From assembly GCA_028274925.1 (NCBI GenBank), contig JAQCNR010000480.1, forward strand, positions 1-16,472: a stretch of DNA of 16,472 nucleotides, written 5' to 3'. The notes beneath the pieces are model-generated. The model saw nothing but the letters and a program-made list of their open reading frames with translations. It made no database searches and had not been told where the DNA came from. Of the stretch, positions 1-6,801 are shown in pieces (the stretch's first letter is position 1; every line of letters begins with the position of its first letter). A program made the translations under genes and the position numbers. The DNA comes from Halovenus sp. GTDB lineage: Archaea > Halobacteriota > Halobacteria > Halobacteriales > Haloarculaceae.

Positions 1-17
1 GAGGAGTTTTTCACCAC

Positions 18-190
18 CGAAAGACTCGCTACGCTCGCCTTTCGAGCCCTGTTTCGCTTCGCTCAACAGGACCACGTTTTTGCCGTGAGGGTTGCGGGCA
101 ATGCCCGCAACCTCATTTCGTGGCGGCGAAGCCGCCTCGCGATCGGTGCACTACGCGCACTCGAACGGGAAAAGGTGGTGGGCTATAGCC
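18..190. repeat. Hairpin-rich non-coding segment
   Basis: Five inverted repeats follow one another. CGAAAG/CTTTCG has arms at 18-23 and 39-44. CCTGTT/AACAGG is at 48-53 and 65-70. GGTTGCGGGCA/TGCCCGCAACC is at 90-100 and 102-112, and extends to 87-114 with one bulged G. GGCGGC/GCCGCC is at 122-127 and 131-136 with a GAA loop. GTGC/GCAC is at 146-149 and 157-160. The perfect palindrome GGCTATAGCC (181-190) covers the stop codon of the ligase gene. Frame +1 is open through here, but the translation looks unlike a normal haloarchaeal protein: it is basic, Arg- and Ser-rich and not acidic. The segment lies 3' of the ligase gene and could act as a terminator or be one copy of a dispersed repeat family. 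The structure is seen directly; the role is inferred. Confidence 0.6.
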
Positions 191-1700
191 AATCAGTAAA
201 GCAGCCCTCGACCAGCGTCTCCGCCTGTCTGTCGATGTATTCAGCCTGCATCCCCCAGATTGCTTCCGGCAGTGGCACACCGGCCTCGACACTGCCGCGA
301 GCGTGGTCGTGTTTCCAGCGTGCGGGCGTCATCCGGCGGTCCAGTCGCTCCCGGAGCGGGCGGATGTACCGGCGTGCCTCGTCGGTCGACAGCCCCCGCA
401 GTTCGAGGCCGTCGCGTGCGAACTCGAAACACTCGCCACAGATTTCGTCGATTGCAGTCGTCTCCTCGCCGTCGACAGTGATCCAGCTGAGGTCAGCCTG
501 CAGTCCGTCCTCGACAGCGGCGTAGAAGTTCCGCTCGGCGTCTTCCCACGAGAGCTGTGCGATTGGGTGCTCGCGGCGCGGGAGACTCTCCATCAGGCCC
601 GCGAAGACCGCCTCGAAGGCGATACAGTCCCGGACAGTCGGCTGTGCTGGCAAGGGGCGGAACTCGATGCGGGCGTTCGCAGAGGAACGGGAGCGAGCGT
701 CGAAGACTGGGCGGACCCACCGCCAGTAGCTCCCGTGTTTGTGTCGGAAATGCCGGAACGAGTCGTCGAAGCGGTCCAGTTCCGGCACGTCGACCGGGAC
801 GATGCAGTTGTCGTCGGCGATGTCGTCGATTGCCTCGTCGACAGTCTCGAACTCTGGCGGGAAGCAGACTTTCGGCGCTTGTTCGGCCTCGCTCGGCGGA
901 TTGAGCACAGACTCGAAGACGTGGACGCGGTTCTCCATGTGGGCGTCGGAGACAATCTCGTCGTCCGGGGCGTCGTCGTACAGGTCCGGCGGGAAAAACG
1001 GCGAGTTGACGCCAACAGCCAGTAGCGGCGCAGCAACTCGGAGTGCGTAGCTGAAGTACTCCGCGATGTCCGGGGCGTGTGAGACCTGATAGTGTGGCTG
1101 AATCGAGGTGATGAGGCTCTCGGGCATCACCGTCTCAGCGTCGAGTGAGACGTGCGGGGCCTCAAGCTGACAGCCCGCTGGGTAGCCGGAGTTCGCCATC
1201 GCGTGATACCGGACAGCGTCGCTCATGTTCGTCGCAATCCGCACGCCGTCGTGTTCGATGGCGTCGGTGAGATACTCAGTCGCCGTCTCACCGGTCGGCG
1301 GAACCGTCCACATCCCGTCAGAAACGAGTTGGATATCCTCGGCGGCGGTCTTCTCGATTGCGGGCGCAATGTGGGCCTGAATTTCTTTTTCCTGTGCGTC
1401 CAGTCCGTAGGTCGTCAGCGGCAGTGGCGTCGTCTGCATCTCGGCGTTGTGCAGTCCGAGTTCCTTCTCGAAGCCGATGAGACCGAGCAGCCCGCGGGGC
1501 ATCCGTCGGAGTGCGTCTGTGCGGGCGTCGACAGCGTACAGTTCCAGTTCCAACCCGACCAGTGCCTGCGTGTTGTCGAAGGTGCCCTCCTTGACCTCCG
1601 ATTTGAGCTGTTCGGCCTCCGTCCTCGCCCGGGAGCGAAACTCGTTGGCGTCGACGGCGAGAGCCTCCCGGACTGCCGCGGCCAGTTCCGAGGCTGACAT
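183..1700 (-). CDS. Glutamate-cysteine ligase family protein (GCS2-like)
   Basis: A 505-aa protein of the GCS2 (YbdK/EgtA-like) carboxylate-amine ligase family, whose members join glutamate to cysteine or another amine using ATP. Family landmarks are the early acidic GLELEL strand (residues 49-54), which supplies metal-binding glutamates, LHNAEMQTTPLP (83-94), APHVSLDA (181-188) and ARIEFRPLPAQP (343-354). It is longer than YbdK (about 370 aa), with extra N-terminal and C-terminal helical sequence. Haloarchaea accumulate gamma-glutamylcysteine, so synthesis of that thiol is a reasonable role. However, haloarchaeal GshA as I recall it is shorter, so this may be a paralogue with another substrate. 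The ATG start at 1700 gives an acidic N-terminus. The gene is divergent from the microprotein gene at 1791, and the 90-bp gap must hold both promoters. Family assignment is firm; the substrate is not. Confidence 0.75.
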   Translation of the reverse strand: MSASELAAAVREALAVDANEFRSRARTEAEQLKSEVKEGTFDNTQALVGLELELYAVDARTDALRRMPRGLLGLIGFEKELGLHNAEMQTTPLPLTTYGLDAQEKEIQAHIAPAIEKTAAEDIQLVSDGMWTVPPTGETATEYLTDAIEHDGVRIATNMSDAVRYHAMANSGYPAGCQLEAPHVSLDAETVMPESLITSIQPHYQVSHAPDIAEYFSYALRVAAPLLAVGVNSPFFPPDLYDDAPDDEIVSDAHMENRVHVFESVLNPPSEAEQAPKVCFPPEFETVDEAIDDIADDNCIVPVDVPELDRFDDSFRHFRHKHGSYWRWVRPVFDARSRSSANARIEFRPLPAQPTVRDCIAFEAVFAGLMESLPRREHPIAQLSWEDAERNFYAAVEDGLQADLSWITVDGEETTAIDEICGECFEFARDGLELRGLSTDEARRYIRPLRERLDRRMTPARWKHDHARGSVEAGVPLPEAIWGMQAEYIDRQAETLVEGCFTDWL

Positions 1701-1760
1701 ATCGGGTCAGTTTGGCTGGGAGTCGCTTGAATGGCCCGGTCTCCGCGAGAAATCTGTGCC

Positions 1761-1767
1761 TTTTTAT
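1761..1767 (+). promoter_or_regulatory. TATA-like box upstream of the microprotein operon
   Basis: TTTTTAT lies 24-30 bp before the ATG at 1791, the spacing expected for a leaderless haloarchaeal transcript. The opposite strand reads ATAAAAA, so the same A/T patch might also serve the divergent ligase gene about 60 bp away. Confidence 0.45.
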
Positions 1768-1790
1768 CCATGCTCCAGAAATCGAGATGT

Positions 1791-1883
1791 ATGAGCAACG
1801 CAACGAAAATCGTCCTCGGAACAGTCGCTGTCTCGCTGGTGATTGGTGTGGCAATTGTCGCAACCATCATCGTTGGCCTCTAA
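1791..1883 (+). CDS. 30-aa single-pass membrane microprotein
   Basis: An ATG-TAA reading frame of 30 residues. After a short polar start (MSNATK), residues 7-30 are almost entirely Val, Ile, Leu, Ala, Gly and Thr, forming one transmembrane helix that ends at the C-terminus. It has its own TATA-like box at leaderless spacing. Its stop codon overlaps the ATG of the next gene in TAATG (1881-1885), indicating translational coupling and making it unlikely to be random sequence. No known family is recognised. It may be a small membrane subunit or anchor for its neighbour, or serve chiefly to deliver ribosomes to the downstream start. Confidence 0.65.
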   Translation: MSNATKIVLGTVAVSLVIGVAIVATIIVGL

Positions 1884-2656
1884 TGTTCACCAGCCAGACG
1901 GTAAGCGACGCCGTCGAAGCAGTTCGTGAGACGCACGCCCCCGACGCGCTCGTTCTCGACTGTGCGACCGATTTCAAAACCATCCCGCCCGAACAGGCTG
2001 AAGAGCTCGGGCTGGTTGTCGACAGCCTCGATCCGGTAACGTACCCCGCGGAGTGGCTGCCGGCAGACGCGCCGGAGGTACTCCAGACCTACGCGAGTTC
2101 CGAGTTGACCATCGGAATGGCTGGTGACGGCGGCGTCGCGTGGACGCGACAGACGGAGCCACCAGTCGTGTTCTACAAGCCACGGCTCGACGGCTCCCCG
2201 GACTCCTTCGTCGACTTCCTGATTGCCGAAGCACTCGTCGAGGTTGGGCTTGACGTGCCAGAACAGATGCTTGGCTTCTTTGGCGAACAGTACATCGAAT
2301 TTTCGGCAGCACTAGATGACAGACTCGGACCTGTTGACATCTACCAGTTGGCGGTGGCCTGCTACGACGCCTATCTTGGCCTCCAAACGCGAGCAGTCTT
2401 CGCCGAGTGGGACGGCCCGCTGTTCGAGGCGTGGGTTGACGCGGGTGACCGACTCGCTGGCCGCCTCGAAGAACTGCCGAGCGCAATCGCGAGCGGCAAA
2501 CTCTCGGTACCGGAGGCCGCCGAGTTGGCCTGTAACGGTATCAAACACGCTGGCGAGATTCCAGCGCCGTTCGACGCGCTCAACGCCGAAGTCTATCTGG
2601 ACCACGGCCCGGCCTACGCCGTCGAGTGGGCCGAGCGCGTTGCCGAGACCATCTGA
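1883..2656 (+). CDS. Conserved-looking hypothetical protein, 257 aa
   Basis: A soluble acidic protein with no signal peptide or membrane segment, in a family I do not recognise. Start choice: the ATG at 1883 overlaps the stop of the microprotein, whereas upstream extension of this frame reads through the microprotein region and gives an uncharacteristic Arg- and Cys-rich sequence. Visible features are an N-terminal segment with LVLDCATD (23-30), a middle beta-like part with PPVVFYKPRLDG (93-104), and a helical C-terminal half. Cysteines at 27, 160 and 217 are far apart and show no metal-binding pattern. It is probably cotranscribed with the microprotein, with the ProRS homologue 87 bp downstream behind its own TATA-like box. 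Confidence 0.75.
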   Translation: MFTSQTVSDAVEAVRETHAPDALVLDCATDFKTIPPEQAEELGLVVDSLDPVTYPAEWLPADAPEVLQTYASSELTIGMAGDGGVAWTRQTEPPVVFYKPRLDGSPDSFVDFLIAEALVEVGLDVPEQMLGFFGEQYIEFSAALDDRLGPVDIYQLAVACYDAYLGLQTRAVFAEWDGPLFEAWVDAGDRLAGRLEELPSAIASGKLSVPEAAELACNGIKHAGEIPAPFDALNAEVYLDHGPAYAVEWAERVAETI

Positions 2657-2677
2657 ACGGAGCCGAGACCGCGGATA

Positions 2678-2683
2678 TTTATT
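2678..2683 (+). promoter_or_regulatory. TATA-like box before the ProRS homologue
   Basis: TTTATT in the 87-bp gap between the hypothetical gene and the ProRS homologue. A start site about 25 bp downstream would leave a leader of roughly 35 nt before the ATG at 2744. Confidence 0.35.
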
Positions 2684-2743
2684 CGGCGATAGATAGCTTC
2701 GAAGTACAATCAGTGCGGCGAGACCCACGACAACGAGACCACT

Positions 2744-3994
2744 ATGCGTCGAAGTGAATTAACACTATTTACGAGCAGAGAGCCGGGAAGCCAAGACAAC
2801 GAGACAGTCAGACTCGCCCAGCGGGCGGGGCTGATTCGACAGTTCGGCAGCGGCCTCTACGGCTTTGCACCGACCGGCCAGCGCATCCGCGGGCGGATTA
2901 TCGACCACGTAGACAGAGAAATGCGTGCCATCGGTGCTCGCGAAATCTCGCTCCCACAGCTCAACTACAGCGGACTGTGGGAAGAGAGCGGTCGCTGGGG
3001 CGAGTTTGGCGGCGAGATGTTCACCTTCGAGAACCGCGACGGCAAGCGAATGTGTCTCGCTCCATCGCACGAGGAAGGTATCGTGCACTTGCTAACTGGA
3101 ACAATCCGCTCCTACGAGGACTTGCCCGGCCTCTACTACCAGATCAGCCGCAAACACCGCGACGACCACGCACGAAGCGGCCTCCTGCGCACGAAGGAAT
3201 TTACGATGAAAGACGCCTACAGCGTCCACGCAACGGCAGATTCACTCGACGAGCAGTACGAGCGAGTTCGCGAGGCGTACATCCGGATTTTCGAGGATCT
3301 AGACATCGAGTTTGTCATCGCCGACGCCGAGAACAACCTGATGGGTGGGTCAGCCTCGGAGGAGTTCCTGGCCGTCGCCGACACCGGCAGCGCGGACCTC
3401 CGTCGCTGTTCGGCCGACGGCTGTCGGTTCGGTGTAACCGACGAATCGCCACAGTCAGGCCTAGAGGCTGGCGCGGAGTGCCCCGAGTGTGGTGGAAGCC
3501 TCGTCGCGACCGAGGGCGTCGAAATCGGCCACATCTTCAAACTCGGGACGCGGTACTCCGAGTCGATGGGGCTGACTGTCGACCTGGCAGACGGGAGTCG
3601 ACAGGACGTGTTGATGGCGAGTTACGGTATCGGAGTCGACCGATTGCTGTACTCCCTAATCGAGCAACACGCCGACGACGATGGCTGTCGCTGGTCGGCC
3701 GATGGTTCTGGAATCGTCGCACCGTACGCTGCTGCCATCATTCCACTGCAGTACGACGACGAACTCGCTGCAGTCGCGGATTATCTCTACGAGGACTGCG
3801 GGCCCGACCAAACCCTTCTATTCGACGACCCCGACCAGTCTATCGGCGAACGCTTCGCCGAGAGCGACTTGCTGGGCATTCCGTACAAGATTATCGTCGG
3901 CAACGAATTCCGGGAGGGTGGCGAAGTCGAACTCGAAAGCCGTGACGGCGAGACAGAATACGTCACCGTCGAGAAAGTTCCAGAGCGGATCTGA
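2744..3994 (+). CDS. Bacterial-type prolyl-tRNA synthetase homologue, short form with Cys4 insert
   Basis: A 416-aa class II aminoacyl-tRNA synthetase collinear with bacterial ProRS (E. coli, 572 aa). Matches include RAGLIRQFGSGLYGFAPTG (27-45), LWEESGRW (78-85), APSHEE (106-111), motif 2 around KHRDD (137-141) and KEFTMKDAYS (151-160), GGSASEEF (201-208), IGHIFKLGTRYSE (261-273), motif 3 YGIGVDR (294-300) and a C-terminal HGTP anticodon-binding domain (about 325-416). The editing domain (INS, about 180 aa) is missing. In its place is a short segment with C222/C227 and C246/C249, resembling a zinc ribbon. Compared with E. coli, the TxE threonine is serine (S108), the motif 2 RxE glutamate is aspartate (D141), and the following loop is one residue shorter. 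Archaea normally use the archaeal/eukaryotic-type ProRS, so this is probably a second enzyme or a paralogue with another function. The family is certain; charging of tRNA-Pro is not. Confidence 0.8.
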   Translation: MRRSELTLFTSREPGSQDNETVRLAQRAGLIRQFGSGLYGFAPTGQRIRGRIIDHVDREMRAIGAREISLPQLNYSGLWEESGRWGEFGGEMFTFENRDGKRMCLAPSHEEGIVHLLTGTIRSYEDLPGLYYQISRKHRDDHARSGLLRTKEFTMKDAYSVHATADSLDEQYERVREAYIRIFEDLDIEFVIADAENNLMGGSASEEFLAVADTGSADLRRCSADGCRFGVTDESPQSGLEAGAECPECGGSLVATEGVEIGHIFKLGTRYSESMGLTVDLADGSRQDVLMASYGIGVDRLLYSLIEQHADDDGCRWSADGSGIVAPYAAAIIPLQYDDELAAVADYLYEDCGPDQTLLFDDPDQSIGERFAESDLLGIPYKIIVGNEFREGGEVELESRDGETEYVTVEKVPERI

Positions 3995-4012
3995 GTTCGG
4001 TAGTTCGGCAGC

Positions 4013-4079
4013 CGTGTATACGGCGTATTCTCGTGTATACCCGTCATAGCACACATATGATTCGCGCCTGATGCATCAG
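4013..4079 (+). promoter_or_regulatory. Palindrome array in the GNAT promoter
   Basis: CGTGTATAC occurs twice (4013-4021, 4032-4040), followed by CATATG (4054-4059) and the perfect 12-bp palindrome CTGATGCATCAG (4068-4079), two bases before the ATG. The centres of the GTATAC, GTATAC and CATATG units are exactly 19 bp apart, and the last palindrome is 17 bp further. The ATAT at 4055-4058 is correctly placed to serve as TATA box for a leaderless transcript. The arrangement looks like stacked operator sites; the binding protein is unknown. Confidence 0.5.
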
Positions 4080-4081
4080 TC

Positions 4082-4582
4082 ATGAATAGCGAGCACGTCC
4101 GCGAGGCCGAGGTCACAGACGTGGCCGAGATTCAATCAGTTGCAGCCGCTGGTTGGCGGGAAACATACGACGAGATTCTCGACACGGAGACCATCGAGAA
4201 CGCACTGGCAGAGTGGTACGACGAGGCAGGACTTCGGGAGCAAATCGAGAGCGGCGCAGTTGGCTACTTCGTCGCCGAGGCGGACGAGTCAGTCGTGGGC
4301 TACTGCTCCGGGAGCACTGATGGGTCAACGGCGAGACTGGGCGCAATCTACGTCGCGCCCGAGCGGTGGGGGTCGGGCTTCGGGACAGCACTGCTCGACA
4401 GATTCGAGCGCTGGGCACGCCAGCAGGACTGTACCGAACTCCAAATTGAAGTATTCGCCGACAACGAGGTTGGGAATCGCTTTTATCGGGCCCGTGGGTA
4501 CAGCGTCCAAGACAGAGACAAGGAGGAGCTATTCGGGGAAGAAGTCGCAATACAGCTGTTCGGCGGCCCGCTAGAGGGTTAG
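4082..4582 (+). CDS. GNAT family N-acetyltransferase
   Basis: A 166-aa acetyl-CoA-dependent acyltransferase of the GNAT superfamily. Typical landmarks are an N-terminal helix pair with GWRETYD (24-30), the beta strand VVGYCSGS (71-78), and motif A, IYVAPERWGSGFG (89-101), where RWGSGFG fits the pyrophosphate-binding R/Q-x-x-G-x-G/A loop. Motif B is NRFYRARGY (132-140), followed by a final strand. The acceptor substrate cannot be predicted. The gene starts 87 bp after the ProRS homologue behind the palindrome array, so it is probably regulated separately. Its TAG stop overlaps the stop of the convergent Orc1/Cdc6 gene by four bases. Confidence 0.88.
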   Translation: MNSEHVREAEVTDVAEIQSVAAAGWRETYDEILDTETIENALAEWYDEAGLREQIESGAVGYFVAEADESVVGYCSGSTDGSTARLGAIYVAPERWGSGFGTALLDRFERWARQQDCTELQIEVFADNEVGNRFYRARGYSVQDRDKEELFGEEVAIQLFGGPLEG

Positions 4583-5706
4583 AGGCGGTCGGTGACGGCC
4601 TCGGCGTCGTAGTTGAGGTTCAGTTCGCGAGAGCGGCCTCGGCCATCGACGTCGGTGTAGCTCGCGTCGATAATCCCAAGCTGGTCGAGTTTGTTGATGA
4701 TCTCCGAGTAGCGAGTGTACCCGAGGTCAGTCTCGTCGTTGAAGATATCGTAAATCTCGCCAGCCTGTTTGCCGGCGTGGTTGGCAATCACCCGGACGAG
4801 CGCGGTTTCTGAGTCGGAGAGTTCCTGCAGCCGTCGCGAGAGGTGGACGTACTTCGAGGTTTCGTAGGCCTCCTCGACATCCTGGAGTTCGACGTGACGA
4901 CTGGCGCGCATCTCGGCTTTCAGCCCGGCGCGTCGAAGCAGGTCGATACCGACCCGGAGGTCACCACCCTGTTCGGCAGTCAGTTCGGCAATCCGGTCGA
5001 GCACCGACGTCGTAATCACGTCGTCGTGGAAGCCGCGATTCGCTCGCTCGCTGAGGATTTCGGCAATTTCGCTCTCGCCGTAGTTCGGGAAGTAGACGTC
5101 CTCTGGGCGGAAGACGCTCTGGACGCGGCCGTCGAGTTCTTCGAGAATATCTAAGTCCAGATCAGAGGAGACGAGGATGACGCCGATTTTCGCGCCGCCC
5201 TGTTCCTCGTGAGCGCGCAGCATCGAGTACAGCGTGTCCGAGGCTTCGGATTCGTAGAAGAGATAGTTCACGTCATCCAGCGCGACGACCAGCACCTCGT
5301 CGTCCTCGACGAGTTTGTCCGTCACCTGCGAGAACAGCTTCTTGAACGAGATGCCCGACGACGGCGGTTCGTACTCGAAAACGCCCTGGAAGAGTTGTGA
5401 AAAGACGGCGTAGCGCGTCGAGTTGACCTGGCAGTTGACCTGAATGGCCTTCACGTCAGTCTGGGCGCGCAGTTCGTCGAAGATGATCTGGACGGAGGTT
5501 GTCTTGCCGGTGCCGGGCGGCCCCTGTGCCATCACGTTCAGCGGCCGCGACCCGCGCACGGCGGGTTTGAGCGCGTATTTCAGGCTCTCCATCTGGCTCT
5601 CGCGGTGGAGGAAACTCTCGGGGACGTAATCAATCTCGAAGACGTGTTCGTTGCGAAAGACGGACTCGTCCCAGGACAACATCTCCTCGTCAGAATCGTC
5701 CGTCAT
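4579..5706 (-). CDS. Orc1/Cdc6 family replication initiator
   Basis: A 375-aa AAA+ ATPase with a C-terminal winged helix, of the archaeal Orc1/Cdc6 family that recognises origins and loads MCM. Walker A is GPPGTGKTT (62-70). The Walker B strand VLVVALDDVNYL (138-149) has DDVN instead of the more common DE-x-D, as in the divergent archaeal Cdc6 subgroup. A sensor 1 region follows at LVSSD (178-182), a sensor 2 region at GGDLRVGIDLLRR (247-259), and the winged helix covers about 285-375. The length is usual for the family. The start ATG at 5706 has a TTAAG box about 29 bp upstream, giving a leaderless message. No origin-recognition-box repeats or A/T-rich unwinding element are seen beside it, so it need not lie at an active origin. 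Haloarchaea usually carry several orc genes, and I do not assign a number. Confidence 0.88.
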   Translation of the reverse strand: MTDDSDEEMLSWDESVFRNEHVFEIDYVPESFLHRESQMESLKYALKPAVRGSRPLNVMAQGPPGTGKTTSVQIIFDELRAQTDVKAIQVNCQVNSTRYAVFSQLFQGVFEYEPPSSGISFKKLFSQVTDKLVEDDEVLVVALDDVNYLFYESEASDTLYSMLRAHEEQGGAKIGVILVSSDLDLDILEELDGRVQSVFRPEDVYFPNYGESEIAEILSERANRGFHDDVITTSVLDRIAELTAEQGGDLRVGIDLLRRAGLKAEMRASRHVELQDVEEAYETSKYVHLSRRLQELSDSETALVRVIANHAGKQAGEIYDIFNDETDLGYTRYSEIINKLDQLGIIDASYTDVDGRGRSRELNLNYDAEAVTDRL

Positions 5707-5734
5707 TATACTTTCACCGAGCTTGCGGTGGCAC

Positions 5735-5739
5735 TTAAG
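5735..5739 (-). promoter_or_regulatory. Possible TATA-like box for the Orc1/Cdc6 gene
   Basis: CTTAAG at 5734-5739 lies about 29 bp upstream of the minus-strand ATG at 5706, the expected distance for a leaderless haloarchaeal gene. The match to a TATA consensus is weak. Confidence 0.3.
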
Positions 5740-5818
5740 CGTACTGGGGCAGTCGACGGCGCTCGGTCAGCAGCCGCCTCGAACAGCCGGGCTCGGTGCA
5801 GAACGGCGGGACACATTG

Positions 5819-5824
5819 TTTATA
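5819..5824 (+). promoter_or_regulatory. TATA box of the pilin-like gene
   Basis: TTTATA lies 29-34 bp before the ATG at 5853 in a region otherwise rich in G and C. This is a good haloarchaeal TATA element and predicts a leaderless or nearly leaderless transcript. Confidence 0.5.
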
Positions 5825-5852
5825 CACAGGGCGGCTAACTTCGAGATAACTG

Positions 5853-6800
5853 ATGAGCGAACTCGTCGAAAACCACCGGAGCGTAACCTCGGTGGTCGGT
5901 ATCGTTCTTCTCGTCGGCGTCGCCGTCGTCATCGGGGCAACGCTGGCGATATTTTCGCTCCTGTACGTCGAAGGACTCAACGAGCCGGCCCCAGGGGTCA
6001 GCGTCGATGCGACGACAACCGACGGCGAGGTCAGGTTCTATCACCGCGCTGGCGCCGCGATTCCGAACGACGAGTTGGAGATGGTCGTCAGGACACCGAC
6101 GACGAGCACCCGAGTTCCGTTCGGTCAGGGGACACTGACCGGTCCCGACGAACGATTCGGGGCTGGAGAGCGGTGGCGTTACTGCCAGGTCTCTGAGCCC
6201 GGCACCAGCGTAACGGTGCGGCTGGTACACGAACCTTCGAGCGCCGTCCTCGCGAGCGTCGAACAATCAGTCCAGGAAACCCGGAAGACCGGGCTCGAGT
6301 ACCGGTGTGGGTCGGCGGCCAGAAAGGTCGGCCGTGGTGACGGGTGGGCCACGTTCAATATGACCAACTTCGCGAGTGAGTCGGTCGAAATCACCGGTAT
6401 CGAGGTCCAGAGTGACACCGACGCAACCCGGCTGGAGGGACTGAACGAGAGCGGTGTGGACCACACCGACATCTACATCGATACTGACCCGGTGGATGGA
6501 GCGTTTACGTTCAGTCCGAACAACCCAGGTGACGACGGAATTGCCTATTCGACGCCGTCACGTGGCCCTTTCGACGTGGGCCCGACACCGGAGCGAATTA
6601 ATCTGACTGACAGCCCCTCGTACGCCTTCAGCACTGCTATCGCGGACCCAGGCGAGACTATCCGCTTCTCGCTGTATCAGTTCCAGACCACCGGCAGCGA
6701 CGGTGTCGACATGCGCAGCGCCGAGTTGACACTCACGCTCGAGTTCGCCGACCGTGAGAGTCGGACCTACTCCATTGTCCTCCCACAGGAGCGCGGGTAG
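5853..6800 (+). CDS. Pilin-like secreted protein with class III signal sequence
   Basis: A 315-aa protein beginning with a short polar peptide ending HRS (8-10), then one hydrophobic stretch (residues 11-38, SVVGIVLLVGVAVVIGATLA and beyond). This is the layout of haloarchaeal type IV pilin-like and archaellin-like proteins, which prepilin peptidase (PibD) cuts before the hydrophobic helix. The rest is a beta-rich, Asp/Thr/Ser-rich extracellular domain. It has exactly two cysteines (C111, C152), which could form a disulfide, and three N-glycosylation sequons (N169, N198, N250). It is larger than typical PilA pilins (about 150 aa), so it may be a minor pilin or a surface protein using the same export route. 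No pilus assembly genes lie nearby. It converges on the MutS5-like gene with one base between the stops. Confidence 0.72.
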   Translation: MSELVENHRSVTSVVGIVLLVGVAVVIGATLAIFSLLYVEGLNEPAPGVSVDATTTDGEVRFYHRAGAAIPNDELEMVVRTPTTSTRVPFGQGTLTGPDERFGAGERWRYCQVSEPGTSVTVRLVHEPSSAVLASVEQSVQETRKTGLEYRCGSAARKVGRGDGWATFNMTNFASESVEITGIEVQSDTDATRLEGLNESGVDHTDIYIDTDPVDGAFTFSPNNPGDDGIAYSTPSRGPFDVGPTPERINLTDSPSYAFSTAIADPGETIRFSLYQFQTTGSDGVDMRSAELTLTLEFADRESRTYSIVLPQERG

Positions 6801-6801
6801 C

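Noticed and set aside
85..525. Plus-strand open frame over the hairpin region and the ligase 3' end
   Set aside because: Basic, Ser/Arg-rich translation, antisense to a well-supported GCS2 gene; open frames on the opposite strand are common at this G+C content.
5707..5852. Replication origin beside the Orc1/Cdc6 gene
   Set aside because: No origin-recognition-box-like inverted repeats and no A/T-rich unwinding stretch in the 146-bp gap.
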